A stretch of DNA of 64,000 nt from Undaria pinnatifida (taxonomy: Eukaryota > Sar > Phaeophyceae > Laminariales > Alariaceae), in contig JABAKD010000028.1 in NCBI GenBank assembly GCA_012845835.1, positions 10,126,189 to 10,190,188 of the forward strand, read 5' to 3'. This document shows, in pieces, positions 51,401 to 64,000 of the stretch. The first letter of the stretch is position 1. Each line of letters opens with the position of its first letter. The notes under the pieces are model-generated. The model was not told the DNA's origin, did not search any database, and was given only the letters and a program-made list of their open reading frames with translations. Position numbers and translations under genes: made by a program.

Positions 51401-53179
51401 CATCAGACATTCTATCGGCTGAGCAAGCAACACGTATCATTGGAGTACAGTACTCGCGCTGCTGCTGCATCCCGCTACCCGCGGGCACATATCTCCGGCC
51501 TCACCACGAGCCCATGGGATCGGATAGTGATGGTGACGACAACAATACGAGACCCTTGCTAGTCTACTTGCAGTCGCGATTGCAGCATTCGCCAAACGCA
51601 AAGCACACACTACTCGTTGTCGTCGAGGACGAGGACAACCGCCGTCTGCGACATGTTGATGCACGAGATCGACGGAAGCGAGGGGGAAGACAACCCTCCT
51701 CGCGCGAAGTGCACACGGCATGTTTTCCCTTGCCCCACCTACAAAGCTTCATCTGCGTGCGCTGAGATGCTCTGGTGCGGCGAACTCGTACGAGTACGTA
51801 GTCGAGCGATCGCCGTTTTTGAATATTTTGCGAGAAATTTCTCCCCAAAACAGTCTCTATATTCGGGTTTCATGACAATGGTTGTCGATCCGATTTTGCC
51901 CGTCGGGTTCTGAGACCCGAAAATCCATACCAGGTATCATTTTCGGATTCGGCTATGCTATTATAAGAGATGGCCGAATACCAAACACCTATGCACGGAT
52001 CGATCCGGACAATTCATTTTCTCGTCGGCAAATACTAGCTGAGGATGGCTGAAAGGAGGTAGAGTATGCCGAGGGCGGCTTCTGGAGTGCCCGAAATCAC
52101 AGCAGTAACGGTTCTATCAGCAGAGTGTGTGCTGCAATAATTCATACGCACACAAAACGATCAAGAAGAGCGGTGTTTTTCTTTCCAAAAGTACCCGCTG
52201 AGCCTCGTAGCCACAACATAATCAGTACAACACCATTACGTATACAGCAGTGAAGCGACAGTACAACAATGGCAGCACAACGGCAGCCGTGCTCCAAGCT
52301 CTCGCTTTTGTGCCAGTCACGGTGTACCAGGCACCTGGTACGTGTGTGTGCCAGTCACGGTGTACCAGGCACTTGGTACGTGTGTGGTTGATGTACAGCA
52401 GCAGCAGGAGATCTAACCACGACGAAACATTTTCACCTCCAAAACAACAATGAAACACACATCATCGGACCGCATACCACGGAAGGGAAGCGTACAGCAA
52501 CAGCAAGAAGAGCAGTAGCCCATACATATATCATTGGAACACCTGTGTATGCCATTTTCGGCTTGCGACGCCCCGGGATGTCAAGTCAACCCCCATCCCG
52601 AAGGGGAACCTTGTTGTCGTACGAGAACAAGTCTCCTATTAATAATAAAGGTTGAGACTTCGATTCTGAATTCTGAACGCATTGTTTCATTGTGTAGCAG
52701 CAGTGCCAGGTACACTACACTGTGGCTATACATACAAATACATACCAAGCACCTGGTACTGTTATTATAGCACGGCGTACATACCGCTGCTTGGACCACT
52801 GCTGCTCGCTTGTACAGGTTCTGCTTTGCTGCTGCTGCTTTGCTGCTGCTACTGCTGTCGCTGTTCTCTACGAGTATACACCAGATATTACGCGATTGTT
52901 AGAGAAGTTGAATGGGAATGGATAGGAGGTCATCTGGTACACCAATGAGTAGGCCTTGTCTAACTTGTGAAAGAGCTGCTGAATGCCAGCTACTAGACAG
53001 GATTGGTACAAACGATGCACTTTAAATGATGCACACATACCAGATTACGAGGACACGAGTAAGTTCAGACAGCGATCGGTGATCGTGAAGCCCCATCACA
53101 TGCAAAGCCTGTTGTGCCGCTGCTGTACCTCGGTAGCAGTCAGGAAAAGCCTGTCCTTCGAGTGTTGATTTCGCCCCAT
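34345..53179 (-). CDS. PPIL2: PPIL2/CYC4-type U-box cyclophilin, 14 exons, 605 aa
   Basis: Exons in coding order are 53179-53129, 48472-48377, 47777-47604, 45835-45701, 44943-44866, 42533-42445, 41307-41227, 40153-40054, 39024-38938, 38253-38098, 37902-37691, 36466-36304, 35329-35221 and 34631-34345. Phases agree at every junction. The start gives [17 protein letters not shown], matching the family N-terminus. A U-box with an N-terminal extension follows (about 22-110: [26 protein letters not shown]), then [13 protein letters not shown]. The cyclophilin domain is about 298-455: FHR (Arg341), [16 protein letters not shown] and GSQFF (Gln397, Phe399). The position equivalent to CypA Trp121 is His407. 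The tail has VGKYL and ends GFGDFSGW. Family members are nuclear, spliceosome-associated and carry E3 U-boxes. The exon 8 acceptor could instead be 40183. A linker exon between 42533 and 44866 could be missing. Confidence 0.95.
34743..35180. repeat. (ACAAC)n-type microsatellite
   Basis: Starts as ACAAGACAAG/ACGACACGAC variants and becomes nearly perfect ACAAC units after about 35010. It lies in the last PPIL2-like intron. Long Cys/Val and Thr/Asn frames here are repeat artefacts. Confidence 0.95.
36690..37060 (-). repeat. Inverted copy of the 380-bp dispersed family
   Basis: Reads, in reverse, the same ordered blocks as 30660-31000 (TGCATGGCCGTAGTCGTA, GGGTGAACTGCATCCTTCC, CACTCCAGAGA). It lies in the PPIL2-like intron between exons 11 and 12. 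Confidence 0.7.
37619..37690. repeat. (CCCT)n tract beside a PPIL2-like donor
   Basis: About 70 bp of CCCT/CTCT units lie directly downstream (on the minus strand) of the exon 11 donor at 37690, so the intron starts as a GGGA/GAGG-rich transcript. Confidence 0.9.
39047..39345. repeat. (GACAAC)n and (AAC)n microsatellite
   Basis: Begins about 23 bp upstream (minus strand) of the exon 9 acceptor and runs for about 300 bp, shifting from GACAAC to pure AAC. It lies between PPIL2-like exons 8 and 9. Confidence 0.95.
39612..40046. repeat. TTGACCGCCAAAC minisatellite
   Basis: A degenerate 12-13-base unit of TTACCGCCAAACTTGACCGCC type that reaches almost to the exon 8 donor at 40053. The order becomes cleaner towards the exon. 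Confidence 0.8.
41318..41700. repeat. GGGAT and ATGATAC pentamer-like tracts
   Basis: GGGATGGGAT-type sequence at 41318-41500 passes into ATGATATGATAC-type sequence to about 41700. Two TACC[A/T]GGTA words (41558, 41661) lie within the second part. Confidence 0.75.
42151..42438. repeat. (CAT)n microsatellite
   Basis: About 290 bp of CAT/CAC/CGT triplets lie 7 bp beyond the exon 6 donor of the PPIL2-like gene (42444-42443). The poly-Asp, poly-Met and poly-Ser frames are artefacts. Confidence 0.95.
42743..44556. mobile_element. Candidate hAT element with internal minisatellite arrays
   Basis: Outer ends are a perfect 15-bp inverted repeat, GTTCTGTAGGGTACT at 42743-42757 and its complement at 44542-44556. 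It contains a TAGGG start typical of hAT termini. Inside are two direct arrays of a roughly 47-bp unit (42790-43165 and 44100-44480), with a hAT transposase fragment between them. I see no 8-bp target duplication, so the true boundaries are uncertain. It sits in the PPIL2-like intron between exons 5 and 6. Confidence 0.6.
43646..43957 (-). pseudogene. hAT transposase C-terminal dimerisation fragment
   Basis: An open frame of 103 codons resembles the hAT dimerisation tail: [20 protein letters not shown] followed by [11 protein letters not shown], echoing the family pattern VERxFS..T.RRxRL..ENVE.L.FLxxN. The stop at 43646-43648 looks like the natural C-terminus. The catalytic and zinc-finger parts were not found within 2 kb on either side. 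It is probably a remnant, or the terminal exon of a broken element. Confidence 0.7.
45190..45510 (-). repeat. Inverted copy of the 380-bp dispersed family
   Basis: Shows the reversed blocks TACATGCATAGTCGTAG, GCGAAGCGCCGCGAGGTGTT and TCTGGTGTGGCCACTTCCAG in the same order as the copy at 36690-37060. It lies between PPIL2-like exons 4 and 5. Confidence 0.7.
45796..46200 (-). repeat. Three tandem copies of the PPIL2 exon 4 5' end
   Basis: The first 40 bp of exon 4 plus its upstream intron are repeated with a period of 144-147 bp; copies start near 45796, 45943 and 46087. Copies B and C read [13 protein letters not shown] and [13 protein letters not shown], each preceded by an AG, and each runs into a stop after about 18 codons without the rest of the exon. 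Only copy A continues into full exon 4. Confidence 0.85.
46223..47416. mobile_element. 1.2-kb element with long inverted arms
   Basis: The termini start AGCTGTGAGTCGGC on the left and, inverted, AGCTGTGTGTCGGC on the right, and continue to CTTAAG. Subterminal arms of about 200 bp (46340-46560 and 47090-47300) are imperfect inverted copies, both containing GTGACTTTAGTC and a CGAAGCGAGC block. The centre holds three direct copies of an AGTGCCGCATTTGT unit. The flanks both read CTAC, a possible 4-bp target duplication. No transposase was seen. Confidence 0.7.
50640..50697. repeat. Short interstitial telomere-like repeat
   Basis: Tandem, slightly degenerate TTAGGG/TTTAGGG units including GGGTTAGGGTTAGG. 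Shorter similar tracts are near 27255 and, on the other strand, 58395. Confidence 0.7.
51143..51946. repeat. Inverted repeat pair, CCGAAAATGA..TTTTCGGGTCT
   Basis: The left arm 51143-51166 and right arm 51913-51946 are inverted copies. The right arm carries an additional ACCAGGT at 51929-51935 plus a few bases. The pair may bound a small element, but the interior encodes nothing recognised. Confidence 0.55.
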
Positions 53180-54979
53180 CCTCTTTCAGTATCGATGCTT
53201 TTGTCCGCTCCTTAATGCACCAAGAATTCCAAGCGATGAATACCCCTTCGTGCCGTCAAATGTACCAGGATCGTCGAGCAGCACTCAGTTTCGCGTTGTC
53301 ACCTCGAGTCTTTTCTTGTTCTGCAAGGCACTTGTAGCGTTACATACTTGATACTTGAACATCGTTTTGAGACAAGACATCCTAAACATTTCGGCTGGAA
53401 CTCCCAATCCTAAAAAAGTTGAAAACGAAGCCGGGCCGGGGGCCGGGACTCCTATGTCACGATTCGTCGGTGTGGTGTCCGGTAACGCTTGAAGATGCGC
53501 CGGAGCGCTTGAAGTTGCGTCGGAGCACCCCGAGGGCTGTGGTTCGATTCCCGGTTGTCAAGACTTCATCAACGAGGACCTCAAGGTCGCTGTTGGGGCT
53601 ACGAGCGGCGATTTTTTTTCATTTTTCGCTCAGAGCTCAGCTTCCACCCAAACGCCCACACACGCACACTCGTTCGCACCGATCACCCAACAACTCTTCT
53701 CCCCACCTCGAGCCTCGTCATGCCCTCCTACTCAGCTCTCCGTGTTCGCAAAGCTACACGGTGCGGGACTACAAGCTAACTATGTTCTGTTCCTCGTGGC
53801 TGGGGGCGGGATCTAACCACGCGAAAGGATGGTGTGTCCTTCCCTTCTCAATTCTACAATAATAATGGGCCCGAATCAACGAGGAACTTGCCAAATCGAA
53901 CGTTCAACTCGCCACCTTCCCCCCAAGTGCCAGACCCCTGCTCGCACACACCCACGAGTAAAGTCCCGTACTCAGGTCTTCTTCCTTCTTCTATCAAACC
54001 CTTCCCAGCCTCTGTCTTCCTAATTCAACCAACTGGTCCCTTACTGACTCGATAAACCTCTTCCCCACCCCCTCTCTTCAATCCGGCCAACGATTCAGTA
54101 CCTCTCCACAAACCCCAGATTTCCTTCGTTCAATCTTCCCCTTTTTTTTTTTAATTTCATGAAAAATACACGAAAAATTCAACTTTGGTATCAAGGAACG
54201 GCGCAGTGCGTTCTAGGAAATAAAAAAATTCAAAAAACGCAAAAGGGTCAACGAACACCCGTGGGCAACGACCGAGGCGAGCGATGGCTCGCGTCCTCCC
54301 CGGAGCGCCGCAGCTAGCCGCAGATTCTTTCGGCCGGCAGCGGCTTGGAGGCTATGGCTCTAGGTGTCTCTTGGATGGGCTGGCGCCACCCCGCCGCCCG
54401 ACACGGGCAGCAGCGACGGGGATATAGCGGTCGAACTTCTGAGCAAAGTCATCATGTGGTAGTTGGTCGTGTAACGTTCGAGGTGTAGGGCGACGAAAAA
54501 CTGGCTTTGCGGCGGTCTCGGTTGTTTTCGAATTGTCGCAGGCGGTCTACGCTGTGCTAAGGAACTTTGGAGGCCGCGCTGCGGCTGCTCCGGTGGTCCT
54601 ACCTCTCGCAATGTTGGCTTCTCGCCTCTCAACCAGCCGACGACATGGCACCAATTCGCGTGGCCGGCTTCGGTTACACAGAACAAGCCATCTCTAGGTG
54701 GACAAACTCCCTAAATTCAATTTAGATTTTCGACTAAATTCGACCGAGAAAGCCTTTCTTTACTTCTTTGTTGGATTTGATTTTTCGTAATAATTCTGAG
54801 AATGCCTGCTTGGTGATTCATTTCTTGACAAATCAGATGCAAATTGAATGAAATTCTATAAAAAAAAATCGAAATTCGATTTTGCAAGTTCCTCGGAAAT
54901 CGAAAATCCGGGGCAAAATTGTGCAAAAAAGCACTGAAAGAAGGTACATATATATTCATCCACTATTATTTCGTTGAAG

Positions 54980-55040
54980 TTGTTGTTGTTGTTGTTGTTC
55001 TCACATTAACTCGCATAAGCAAGTCCGTGGTCACAGGAGA
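54980..55040 (-). repeat. Inverted copy of the AAC-tailed SINE-like family
   Basis: Read on the minus strand, it shows the same GTGACCACGGACTTG, GCGAGTTA, ATGTGAGAAC order as 18815-18880 and ends in AACAACAAC. It joins directly to the TACGGTTTAAGAG element that follows at about 55060. Confidence 0.6.
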
Positions 55041-55811
55041 AGTATAACTGTACAGAGTAGCGGCTACGGTTTAAGAGAACATTTTCAAGAGAAAGTACGG
55101 ATTTAGTTATTGGCTTGTACCAATCAAAATCCATATACAAGAGAATTCCTATTGCTTCCGAGATTCTCTCTTAAATCGAACCATTTGGAAACCACGTGGA
55201 CACACAAATCACACACACAGATTGTGTTCAGGCCGACAGGTCGTGAGGGTAGCGTTAGTTTCTTGGGTTTGCAATGTTTGTGTCATTTGTAGGGCGAGTG
55301 ATGTCTCGATAATGTGAAGTTTTTTTTTTTTCGTTGACTCGTGTTTTGTCGGGGGTTTAAATCGATGAGATGAGAGGTTGAGGGTGTTGTGTTGAGGGTA
55401 CGGTGGGAGGAAGGGGTGCAGTGTGTAAACGGGTGCGTCTTTCTTGAGTGCTGGTGCATTCGTAGCCTCGTGTTGTCCTTCTAATAGAAGAGGTGCGAGC
55501 ATGAAACACACCTACCTAAGTCCTATAAAACAACAAAACCACTACTGCTGTACCGACTTTGCGTGTGTGTCCACGCGCAAAATGTGCATCGCATGACACG
55601 ACGATGATTTATTTTCCAAGCGCAGATCCACCAAAAGTGCACCACGTACTTGGGTCCACGTGCTCGCCAACCAAGAGAATGAACGGTGTTTGGAGGTAGC
55701 CCGACGTGGTAACGCTTGCTGCGTTACGCGACATTGAATGATACACTCTCTACGACCTCCTACGACATATAGTTCGGACAAGAGCGTGTCTCTCTGGCGC
55801 GCTTTTGATTT

Positions 55812-55925
55812 GGCTACGGTATAAAAGAATATTCTTTTATACCGTAGCCGAGACGGTATAAGAGAAAGCCGGATTTAAGAGAGAGAAATTGGCTTGTACT
55901 GACCCTCTCTTAAACCGTAGCCGCT
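55812..55925. mobile_element. Perfect 38-bp palindrome in an inverted-repeat element
   Basis: 55812-55849 is a perfect palindrome with half-site GGCTACGGTATAAAAGAAT and no spacer. A related inverted end, CTCTCTTAAACCGTAGCC, closes the unit near 55921. A second copy with the TACGGTTTAAGAG and CTCTCTTAAATCG ends lies at about 55060-55180. Both centre on TTGGCTTGTAC. Confidence 0.65.
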
Positions 55926-58900
55926 ACTGTAGTCGTAAAATTGGAGCTCCACACAAAAGGCATTTTCTTCTCTCGAGGGAAGCGGGGATGCCCACCCACG
56001 GAAGCCCGCCCACCAGCTCACCCTGCCTGCCCCCCTCAACCCTCGCCGGTACAGACGCGAGACTTCCAGGCGCCACTCAGGTGAGCGCCGTCGATCGTTA
56101 CTCGGGATCCACCATGACACATCGAGTTTGCCCGTGGCGGAAATTGCGCGAACCTCGCGCGTTTATCCAGGACCCCGTAATTTTCTCACGAACGAACTTT
56201 TTTCGCGCGTAGACTCTTGTGAGGGGGATCACAACAACCCTTCTATGAAAAGCGAAAGCCGCCGCCGACATCACCACCCTCTCGCCCCGGGCAAAGCCGG
56301 GCTTCGGCTCTGCTAGTGCTGACCGACGGTTCCTTGGCCGAACCCCCGATCTGCTCCCTGTTTATTTATTTTTTTCACGCCGAGGGCAAACCTCTCTCTC
56401 TGCCGCAAAACCTGTCCAAGAATGTGTCCACACAGAAAACAGCTTATTTTTTCGTTTGTGGCCACCAGAAGGGCAGCAGATGCTCCTGTCTCCTCCCAGG
56501 GTCTGATTTTGCCGACTCGGGGAGCGAGAGCATGCAAACGTATCTCTCGAGCGAACCCCCCCAGGTCGATCGCGCATGCTCTAGTCCGAGCGTCCATCCG
56601 CCCATGGTCTCGCACATGCCCAGCTAGGACGCTGAGTACCCCTTTGCGCCCGCGGAGACGCGCGTTGGGCGGCGCATTTGTTCAGTGCGACACTCTACAC
56701 TGAAAAATAAATGTTTGGCTCTTTCAACGATGCTTGACGTGATGTGTTGTTTTTCGTCTGATTTTTCAGGTCTATTTTAGTTTTTCGTTTTTTTTTTCTC
56801 AGGATATCTGTTCAAATTTTATTTCGATCCGCCGCCTCTGGTTTTGGTGAAATACGGGGTAGCTATTATATTGAGTAGTTCGTGCACAATGACTTGAGAA
56901 ACGCCGAGTACTTTATACAGATGCGTAGCTTGATGCGAGATTTTTACGCAAAACAAACGCACTCAAATTAAACGCAAAAGACACGTCGGTGAGCTGTGAG
57001 ATGGAGAATTTTGTCAAAACTCGTATTTTATACTCGAGTGCAAGCTAGAAGCGTGATGGCTTCGATCTGGGTAAGGTTTTAAATTTCTTTTTTTCGTTCT
57101 GTTGTCGTCCTTCGTTTTATTTCTTTTTATTTGTGACGACAGCGACAACGACAAAACTCTGTATCTGTGCAACTCACAACAGCAGCTTCTGTCCATCGAT
57201 ATCGGGCTCTCCGAATCCCTCCTCTCCCGGCGTCTCTATGTGGTGCTTTCTGTTTGAGCAGCCAGCGAGCTAGCCCTTGAGGATGTTGGTGTTGTTTTTG
57301 TTGTTGCTGTGTTTTTTATTTTGCCGCTAGGATTATCATTCCACGGGACATTGTTTTTCACGTACCTTTTTTCTCTTTTCATTTTTGGCTTCTTTTTTTT
57401 TTTTTTTTTTTTTTTTTTCCTTGGATCCTCCTCTTGTGTCGTTTTTGTTCATTGTGTCTCGAGGTCTAGCGTTGGTTTTTCTTTCTTCTTTTCTTTTTTT
57501 CATGTCGTTTTCGTTTTTTTGTTTTCGGGGTCTAGAAATGGTCTCGCATCGCGTCGTAACACGTGGGTGCTTGCTTCCCCATGTATCGTACTAGGTACCT
57601 GTAGACGATAACCTGCGGGTTACGATGTACGTCATATTTTATCTAACACTCTGCTCACGTTATTGCTACGTAAGTAGTTTGACACGGCTGCTTGTGTGAA
57701 GACGGGCGAGATTTGGTGACAATGAACACCATCAGAGCGTGCACCTACTACTGGTCGTAGTCGCTTAGAGCAGCTTGCAGAGCCTGTCTTTTCCGTTTAG
57801 TTTTGGACTCGATCAAGAGAAAAAAATAGACAAACGAAAATGTCGTTTTTAACGGTCGATTGCTGCAGCTGCCCCACGAGGCATCGCGGGCTGCTGGTTC
57901 AGGGATAAGATTGTGCTCTCCATGTCGGAGTCCAACGCAAGCGTTTTGCGGCACGAGCTTCGGGTGAACTGGACCGCACAAATCGTTTATTTTGTCGTTC
58001 ATTATATAGGTCCCCAAAGGATTGGGTAGGGATTGACGGCGGATGGTGAATATTCTTCCTACGATGGTTATCGACGCACGCTGAGTAGCTAGGGCAAATT
58101 ATAGCCGGCTCAGTCATCTTATCAATTATCACTAGGCTTTTCAAGGCCACCGCATCCGGATGCGGCGCATTCAACCTAGATTCTTTCCACGCACATCACA
58201 TCCATGCCGGTCTAGTCAACCTAAATTATTACCTGGTAGATAGATCTAGAGCCTTGGCAAGGCACAGCATCCAAGCACAGGTAACCTCATGCATATTGTT
58301 CGGGTCAAGGTTCGTGTCGGGTGGTCGACGTTGAGGGCAACTATATACAGGCCTTGGACTGCAGCTCTTTCTGCAGCTCCATACACTTTTCCAGTAACCC
58401 TAACCCCAACCCTGTACTTGTGCCCCACGTACAAGAGGGAGCAGGACGCGAAATAGGATCCGGTCCGGATGGAATGGGGACTAGAGATGTGTTGCCCAGA
58501 TAAAATGAAGGCGTGGTATATTGAGCTCCCGATTTCAGCCGTTTCAAGCCTAGCACACAAAACACGATAACACAAGTGGGAGCAGGGTGCGAAATGGGAT
58601 CTGGTCTTGACGTGATGAGGGTACGTAAAGGTGTTGACCAATTGAAATGAATGTGTTGACCAATCAAAATGAATGTGCGGTTTATCATATAGAACACCTC
58701 ATTTTACCGTTTCAAGCCTGGACTCAAGATTACAATAATAGGACGTGGACTGTACTGTACTTGAATTCCGCAGTCCGTAGGTTATAATTATAATGTAAGT
58801 AAGCGCCGTCGTCGGCCTTCGGCGGCGCGGCCGAAACCCCCTTGAAAGTTGGCTATCAAGGTTCAGTTAGACTCATTTTGGGTCCCAGATAGGTGAAGCA

Positions 58901-58929
58901 ATAAAAGCTACTGCTGTAATCGTGTGGCC

Positions 58930-59185
58930 ACCAGACTATTGTTCATAAACAAAATGAAAAACGTCAGCTGTGAGCACGCGCGACTGAATGTTTTAAAACT
59001 CAACTTTGCAAGAAGCTGCGTGGTACATTAGATCTGTATTTCATTTATGATACTGTATAGTGTTTGTGAAGTAAACCTACGATATGGTTGTTGGTACACA
59101 GTTTTGTGCTCATGAAATATATGAAGGATATAGGTCGGTGACTCCCCTGGACGTTGTCAGCGTCAACAGGACGATTTTTCAAGAA
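58930..59185. repeat. Dispersed repeat, CAGCTGTGAG family (long copy)
   Basis: Shares with 5540-5715 the ordered blocks CAGCTGTGAG, AAAACTCA..TTTGCAAG, GGATATAGGTCGGTGACTCC and GTCAACAGGA. It lies about 2 kb upstream of the KH gene. Confidence 0.6.
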
Positions 59186-61233
59186 TGGGAAAAGACAAGC
59201 AATTAATAACGAAGCAATACATCCGAACGAGGGAAACAGGACGGACAGCACGACGAAAATGAAAACAAAGCAAACCAGACAACCAACAATTAGTCAGCAA
59301 CAACGCAGATGACACCTCCCAACCAACGTCGGGGGCTGACACCATACTGGGTTCCAAATGCACCTGCGACCATGACTGGCTTACAAAGAATACGGAGTAC
59401 CACCCATGTATAAATATATCTCACAGCTGACCTGACGTCTTTCAAGTAGTTTTGTAAATTCTGAATATAATTTGTTGCAGGCGGGGCTGGCTGCCCGCGG
59501 TTGAAGATTCGTTGAAGTGATGATTTCCAAATCGAAAAAGGTTGTCCGCTTTCCATTTTTCGGTCTCTCCCGTCGCCCGTTACTCTCGTGTATAAGTTGC
59601 AGTCGGCGAGTTGCTGCAACGCAAAAAAAAATGGACTTTCGACGTCACGCTTGATGTCATGTTGCTTTTTGCGTCCAGATGCTTCCTAGGTTACCGACCA
59701 AACTTCCTTGCGCCCCATAACGCCGATCGCGTAACACGCACAGATGAAGCACGTCAGCACGTCGTATCACCTCGCCGCCTAACGCCTTCACGATTTGAAA
59801 CCCATTTTACGGACAGCTAACCTTGGAGTTGTATTGGGAGGGTTTGTGGCTCTGGAAGGGTAGGCCGAAAGTTGATTCTGATATTGCGCGCATGCATGGG
59901 AGTGCCGTGCCCCCCTGCACCGGCGGGGGGTTCGTTTGCGACTAGATGCTAAATTACCGCCTAAGGGTTACGTTGGTCATGCCGTACCGCTGCTCTGTCA
60001 TTATCCTGTTAATTGGCGAGTAATATCAACAGATGAAGGCCGTGTCTGCCGTGAAAGTCACCGATGATGAAATAGCATTTGATCTCTACCCGATGTGTGC
60101 AAGATCTTCCTTCCCGTGACACGGACAGCGAACAGTACCCTTGGTACGTTGATAGTCTGCATGGTCTACAGGTCATGTTGCGCGGGGAGAGCGTGACGAT
60201 CTGAACGACCCGTGATATCTAGCCCATATTTACTGGGTTGGGTCTATGTTACACGGATCCTGCACAACATAACATAAGGACATGTCACATGATCTAGATG
60301 ATCTACAGCAGATCGTGATCCATCTGTACGATGTGAGAACTCTTGGAGTATGAGAGCGTGTTGGGTCCATACTATTTATCGTACATTGAGTTGTAGACGA
60401 ACTGAAATACTAACAACCAGTAATTATTAATGTGTAGAGCCGGCGTGCCGATTGGGGAATGGCTGTTCCTGTGTTCACCTTTATATGATTATTGATGACT
60501 TTATGGCGCCTGGTATGTATTATTCCAAATCTTCAACATGGCAGTTTTCGCGACCACGGGCTCGATTAGTTCTCGTGAATCATTTGGTGGTGGGCTTATT
60601 TTGCCAGTTCTCTGCACCCCGCCTCGATCTCGCTTCTTTACGCTGTCAGTGGTTGCATTACAAGCGGTTAATGGTACTCTGTGGTCCCTTCTTGATCCTT
60701 ATGGTATGGTAGAACACCAGGTATTGATTGCGGGAGGAGTGCAATGCATGTAGCGATAATTTGGTTCGTACACTGGTTTGGAGTTTTTCTTACGATGCTG
60801 GCTAATGATCGCAGGCGACCTCCGCTACACTTGCCGGCAAGACAAGTAGACCGCACCCCGCCGTTCGTCTGGTGCACGCAATGCCCTTCTATCGGTAAAG
60901 ACCTGACGGGCTCTTCCCTGCATCATGGGCTCCAAAATTATCGATAGACCCTTCGCCCCATCTCTCCCTGCCCTCCTGTCCCTTCTGACACCCGTTTTAC
61001 CCGTACAGCCCGGGTAGCTTCGTGTGACTTGCGGTAATGGTCACATGATTCGACCTAAGTGCTAGGGTCTATGGTCTTACAGATTATTGCCATGAATGAT
61101 GCCATGACCCCCCCTCCTCCCCACGCCTCCAGCATCTGATTCTACTATTGTGACACGTTTGATCGATCGTTGGTGCCAGGAGGGTCACGGGTCGAAGAAA
61201 CGAGTTTCAGTCTTCCGTCCTAAAAGCATCAAG

Positions 61234-63732
<2,499 letters not shown>

Positions 63733-64000
63733 GTAGGTTGTGTGCTTTGGAGTTAACTTACAAGATGGAGGGGGGAAGGGGCAAAGAGGGGGTATTGTTG
63801 TGCGCGAACCAAAAGGGTTTGTGTTGGAAGGCGGGGAGGTTGGGCGAGGAAGGGATTGGAGAGGCGGAAGAGGTGTTGGGAGAGGCAGGGTAGGGTGAAC
63901 AGACTTGAGGGTGCCGGGGGGGAGATGGGTGTTTTTCGAGGAGCTTGTATTGCGACATTAGGTGACTGAAGCGCGTTGCACGGTGTCATGTTATCACATA

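Larger units (their letters stand above)
48473..53128. other. PPIL2-like intron 1 (4.7 kb)
   Basis: It contains a telomere-like stretch at 50640-50697, an inverted repeat (51143-51166 with 51913-51946), a 42-bp tandem pair at 52310-52385 and a CAGCTGTGAG-family copy near 50150. A G-rich tract lies at 48585-48645. No independent gene was recognised. Confidence 0.55.
53180..61233. other. Divergent intergenic region, no gene recognised
   Basis: About 8 kb between two divergent starts. A minus-strand frame at 54360-54686 is the only GC-rich, non-repetitive open frame of note, and I do not recognise it. A stretch near 53541-53565 includes GGTTCGATTCC, a tRNA B-box-like sequence, but the stems do not fold as a tRNA. 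The region also holds a palindromic element (55812-55925), CAGCTGTGAG-family copies (56990, 58930) and a T run at 57390-57418. Confidence 0.45.

Noticed and set aside
53480-53580. Possible tRNA gene because of GGTTCGATTCC
   Set aside because: The T-stem does not pair, and no matching acceptor stem or anticodon arm is present.
54360-54686. 108-aa minus-strand frame in the intergenic region
   Set aside because: It is non-repetitive and open but has no recognised domain and no supporting splice partners, so it is not called as a gene.

Overview
This is a eukaryotic nuclear window. Four spliced protein-coding genes are scattered through about 60 kb of non-coding DNA. All but one of the modelled introns use GT..AG, intron lengths run from about 0.2 kb to about 7.2 kb, and the exons are GC-rich. 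Introns and intergenic DNA are packed with microsatellites, minisatellites and small inverted-repeat elements. The gene style (large introns, many G- and C-ending codons, a bacterial-type organelle rRNA methylase encoded in the nucleus) suggests a photosynthetic stramenopile such as a brown alga. That is an inference, and no marker here fixes the taxon.

Layout. (1) Plus strand, 381-11928, 4 exons: a 253-residue coiled-coil protein with the KR-rich N-terminus, the ENxxLKRAV helix and the PDVF C-terminus that I associate with the plant CUE-like family. (2) Intergenic, 12-19.6 kb. (3) Plus strand, 19828 (possibly 19606) to 31494, 7 exons: an RsmI-type 16S rRNA ribose methyltransferase with a long N-terminal extension and an acidic, glycine-rich insertion. 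(4) Convergent intergenic DNA, 31.5-34.3 kb. (5) Minus strand, 53179-34345, 14 exons: a PPIL2/CYC4-type U-box cyclophilin of 605 residues. Its model runs from start to stop with consistent phases and includes one GC-AG intron. Its introns hold a hAT transposase remnant between two minisatellite arrays and a 1.2-kb inverted-repeat element. (6) About 8 kb of divergent intergenic DNA with no gene I can identify. (7) Plus strand, 61234 to beyond the window: the first four exons of a multi-KH RNA-binding protein of the PCBP/Nova type.

The genes do not form an operon or pathway. Two are linked only broadly to RNA metabolism (KH protein, and PPIL2 as a spliceosome-associated cyclophilin), and RsmI serves organelle ribosomes. 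The most unusual signal is in the non-coding DNA: a 9-base palindrome-like word, TACCAGGTA/TACCTGGTA, occurs 21 times by eye where about 0.5 would be expected. Comparison of repeat copies shows sites with and without a 7-base ACCAGGT block, as if this block were an insertion. I treat it as the candidate undescribed system.
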